A stretch of 64,000 nt of DNA, from assembly GCA_003506435.1 (NCBI GenBank), contig DOAQ01000019.1:186001-250000 (forward strand), written 5' to 3'. Made by a program: the position numbers and the translations under genes. Positions 61,488 to 64,000 of the stretch are shown piece after piece. Each line of letters starts with the position of its first letter. Position 1 is the first letter of the stretch. Below the pieces are notes generated by a model. It was not told where the DNA came from and did no database searches. It saw only the letters and a list, made by a program, of their open reading frames with translations. The stretch is from Prolixibacteraceae bacterium (lineage in GTDB: Bacteria; Bacteroidota; Bacteroidia; Bacteroidales; Prolixibacteraceae).

Positions 61488-63074
61488 TTACTGTCTCCAG
61501 CGAGGATCACCAATCGCATTGTCAATCAACGTTTGGTTGGTAATTTTAAAGTTACCTGACGCTGCATTTACAAAACCCGGATCCAATAAAGTATGAGTGC
61601 CTGATATATCAAACTTGGCCCCACTGACAGTTGAACCTCCGGTAATAAAACCAGGCGCATTAAAATAATTGTTCTTCGAACATTCGGGCTGCGCAGAAGT
61701 TGATTGGTTTGTATAATATCCGGCAGTTCCGGCAATAATGCTGTTGGTAACAGTCAATGTGTTTGTTTTAAAACGAACATATAAAATTCTCCTGGAAGTA
61801 CTGTTTGATACTCCAAAAAGAGTACAATGATCAATCAGCACAGCGCTTACCTTACCCGGATAAGTACCAGAAGCATCGTCGAGCCGGATAAAATCGCGGG
61901 CCGGGGCGCAATTATTAAATGTACTGTTTTTCAGGCTCAGGCTGGCAAGGTAACTGGTCCTGAAATCGATACAATCTGCTCCATCGGTTAAGACATTTGT
62001 CACGACGCTGTTATCCATTGAAATGCCGGCAACCGTTGCTGCAATGCTACTTGCAGAGAATAATGATTTGAGATAATCGTGAATGGTACAACCATTTACT
62101 TTCAGACTTCCGTAATCAGTACCTGCTGTATTGTACTGGAATGCATGGTCGAGTTTTGTTTCGAGCGTTGTAGCTGGATCAATAAAAAGACCGTCCATTT
62201 CAACATCCCGTATTTCAAATGCCTGCACGCCGGTTTCAAGTACAAACTGAATATGTATTAACGGCTTGTTGTGCGGATACAATCCTTTTATTGAAATGGA
62301 TTTATTCAGCGTAATCTTTCCGGTATAAGCCAGGTATTCGCCCGGGAACAGAACAAGTACAGCGCCGTCTGCTGCCGCTGCAACCATTGCATTTAGATCA
62401 TCTTCGGGATGCACAGCCGTTGCATCTCCAATATCAATCAGTGTTTTAAATGTTACCAGCCCTCTTTGCTTGGTTCCTTTCATCATCTTTACCGTGTATT
62501 CTGTTTCTCCGGTAAGCCCTGTAATTGTAGCCTGTCCTGCTGCTTTTTCCGGAACAGTAATAGTCCGTTCGGTATTTCCCGGGGTGATGATAAAATGGGT
62601 AACATCGCTGGCGGCAGGCCATTTCAACGTAACGCTGGTTGCTTTAATATCATCGCCTGCCACTGCTGCAAATATATTTTCAGCTTCAGTACTGAAAATG
62701 CCGGTCACCCATTTGGAATCGCTGGCACCGCTGTTGCTAACTGCCTTAACACGTGCCGAGTATGTGGTTTCACCGTCCAGCAACATGCTGTAAGGCAATT
62801 CTTCAGGTTTTACATTTGCCGTTTTAACAATCGTATTGAACTGCAAATTGTCCTCGCTTAATTCGATCACGTAATAACTTGCATCATCGCGAACAGTCAG
62901 GTTAAATTCGGCCGTTGTTTTATTCCTGATCTTTACTTCTATGCCAATCGGCGAGAAAGCTCTGTCAAATTCAAGTGACTCAACAACCGGGTCAATTTTA
63001 TCCTCACATGAAGCCATAAAGAACAAGGAAAACAGCCCGATAATAAATCCTATATTTTTTAATATTCTTTTCAT
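61488..63074 (-). CDS. DUF5123-type surface glycan-binding candidate
   Basis: A roughly 528-residue lipoprotein (signal IIGLFSLFFMASC, lipid at Cys23). A fibronectin type III-like region (about 35-200, with SEDNLQFNTIVKTANVKPEE and TYSARVKAVSNSGASDSKW) is followed by a right-handed beta-helix region (FEIRDVEMDGLFIDP and later YVRFKTNTLTVTNSIIAGT). This layout fits DUF4957/DUF5123 proteins placed beside SusCD pairs in pectin loci, where they probably bind glycan. It lies 13 nt downstream of the susD gene. Met at 63080 and 63104 are alternative starts. Confidence 0.8.
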   Translation of the reverse strand: MKRILKNIGFIIGLFSLFFMASCEDKIDPVVESLEFDRAFSPIGIEVKIRNKTTAEFNLTVRDDASYYVIELSEDNLQFNTIVKTANVKPEELPYSMLLDGETTYSARVKAVSNSGASDSKWVTGIFSTEAENIFAAVAGDDIKATSVTLKWPAASDVTHFIITPGNTERTITVPEKAAGQATITGLTGETEYTVKMMKGTKQRGLVTFKTLIDIGDATAVHPEDDLNAMVAAAADGAVLVLFPGEYLAYTGKITLNKSISIKGLYPHNKPLIHIQFVLETGVQAFEIRDVEMDGLFIDPATTLETKLDHAFQYNTAGTDYGSLKVNGCTIHDYLKSLFSASSIAATVAGISMDNSVVTNVLTDGADCIDFRTSYLASLSLKNSTFNNCAPARDFIRLDDASGTYPGKVSAVLIDHCTLFGVSNSTSRRILYVRFKTNTLTVTNSIIAGTAGYYTNQSTSAQPECSKNNYFNAPGFITGGSTVSGAKFDISGTHTLLDPGFVNAASGNFKITNQTLIDNAIGDPRWRQ

Positions 63075-63087
63075 AAACATCAATTTA

Positions 63088-64000
63088 TTAGTATCCATAA
63101 TCATTTACCAATTGTCCGTTGCTGGCATCCAGAAATACCTGCCAGATTGGCCAGAATTGCCATTGGTCAGGGTTCCGGGCATAAATGGCTTCAATTTTTG
63201 AATCGACCAGTTTCGATGGAGCTACAAATGATACGTTGTATTCGTATTCCGAAGATTTATCTGCTGTTTCGCCTCTGTTAAGTCCATAAATTACAAGAGA
63301 TTCTCCATTGGAAGCGTACTTGTAATAAAGTTTCTCAGGAACATCGGAATAGGCACCAGACCGATCTCTCAAAGCATACATTTTAGTCTTGGCTTCATCC
63401 AGTTTTGTTTTCAGCAAATTCCAGCGGATTAATGCCTCTTTCCGTACCATTTCACCGCAGAATTCGAATTTATGCTCTTCGACAATAGCTTTTAACATCG
63501 CATCTTTAGTCGTTAAAGCATTCACGTAAGCATCTACTTTGGCAGCCCACACGCCTGACGGGAAAGCCCGTTGACGAATCATTTTCAGATAGGGAGCAGC
63601 AGCAGATGGTCCCTGTAACTCATTTGCCGTTTCGGCGGCCATCATTATTACTTCGGCGTACCTCATGTACTGTTTATTGACACCATCATCGTTGGTTGAA
63701 GTTACAATCCGGTTCATCCACTCATAGCGAAATTTGCCGAAACTCCATTTATTCAGGCTAAGCAACACCTGCTGGGAAATGCCATTCACGGCTTTACCCC
63801 ATTCGTAAGGAACCACTGTAACATCGCGCCGTGTATCTTTTACATCGTAATCGTAGAACAGATAAGGCACCGGACCGGCGCTTCCTCCGCGAGCCTGGCC
63901 GGTATACTGGTCAATGCTGTTATGCTTGATGGCAAAGGTGAACAACATACGTCCTCTTCCGTCGGAAAACGGGATTTCCCACAAACCTTCACCTCCGGCG
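63088..64000 (-). CDS. SusD/RagB-family outer membrane lipoprotein (5' partial)
   Basis: Only the C-terminal 303 residues are present; the frame stays open to the window edge. MRYAEVIMMAAETANELQGP and MIRQRAFPSGVWAAKVDAYV are the TPR-like helices of SusD, and LKAIVEEHKFEFCGEMVRKEALIRWN is the conserved C-terminal block (E-R-x-x-E-F-x-x-E). SusD proteins bind glycans at the cell surface together with a SusC transporter, which must lie upstream beyond position 64000. The next gene in order is the DUF5123-type protein 13 nt away, so it belongs to the pectin locus. Confidence 0.93.
   Translation of the reverse strand, partial: AGGEGLWEIPFSDGRGRMLFTFAIKHNSIDQYTGQARGGSAGPVPYLFYDYDVKDTRRDVTVVPYEWGKAVNGISQQVLLSLNKWSFGKFRYEWMNRIVTSTNDDGVNKQYMRYAEVIMMAAETANELQGPSAAAPYLKMIRQRAFPSGVWAAKVDAYVNALTTKDAMLKAIVEEHKFEFCGEMVRKEALIRWNLLKTKLDEAKTKMYALRDRSGAYSDVPEKLYYKYASNGESLVIYGLNRGETADKSSEYEYNVSFVAPSKLVDSKIEAIYARNPDQWQFWPIWQVFLDASNGQLVNDYGY

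Overview
The window looks like a chromosomal segment of a Bacteroidota, most likely of the Bacteroidia/Marinilabiliales (Prolixibacteraceae-like) type. Support from the sequence: a SusD-type lipoprotein and DUF5123-type surface protein in a pectin utilisation locus, a type IX secretion (T9SS) C-terminal sorting domain, Bacteroidota promoter boxes (TTTG, about 20 nt, then TAnnTTTG), almost no Shine-Dalgarno sequences, and many lipoprotein signals. No rRNA or tRNA gene was recognised.

Layout. 1-3930: a ceramidase-like hydrolase (5' end outside the window), a LarA-type nickel racemase homologue and an MFS sugar-acid transporter. 3999-6596: a BASS-family transporter followed by a membrane histidine kinase and NarL-type response regulator. 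6597-15565: a leftward series with SIS protein, fructosamine kinase, KdsA, lipid kinase, LTA-synthase-like phosphotransferase, RarA and a TPR protein. 15820-26315: housekeeping (Tag, FloA/NfeD, SPOR protein, ClpS, 1-Cys peroxiredoxin, radical SAM plus YkgJ-type cysteine protein, RidA, prohibitin, nucleoside phosphorylase, SirB1-like). 26411-28693: a Tat-exported Gfo/Idh/MocA oxidoreductase with an exported sugar isomerase-like protein.

28694-35221 is an accessory island. It carries an AT-rich reverse transcriptase of the defence (UG/DRT) type, best matched to DRT2, preceded by a candidate structured non-coding RNA of about 340 nt closed by a perfect 10-bp terminal stem. Two different arrays with strict 21-bp period lie on either side of it, and two degenerate group II intron 3' ends lie on the minus strand. 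An ArsR-SRPBCC-DoxX-DUF4256 operon with duplicated palindromic operators and an unknown lipoprotein complete the island. Inside the non-coding RNA, a 105-nt (35-codon) segment between two AACAAT repeats has no stop codon in one frame, so rolling-circle copying as known for DRT2 would give an endless reading frame. This is the most interesting item in the window and remains an inference.

35222-51826 returns to central metabolism and envelope genes: MaeB malic enzyme, exported MsrB, class I fumarase, an aminotransferase, a large FAD/Fe-S dehydrogenase, a membrane LuxR regulator, a VWA-type membrane protein, a lipoprotein and a beta-barrel protein. 52001-64000 is a leftward pectin utilisation locus: CE12 esterase, two PL1 pectate lyases (one with a T9SS tag), GH28, GH43, CE8, a DUF5123-type glycan-binding candidate and SusD. 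Together these would de-esterify, cleave and trim homogalacturonan/rhamnogalacturonan, with SusC expected beyond position 64000.
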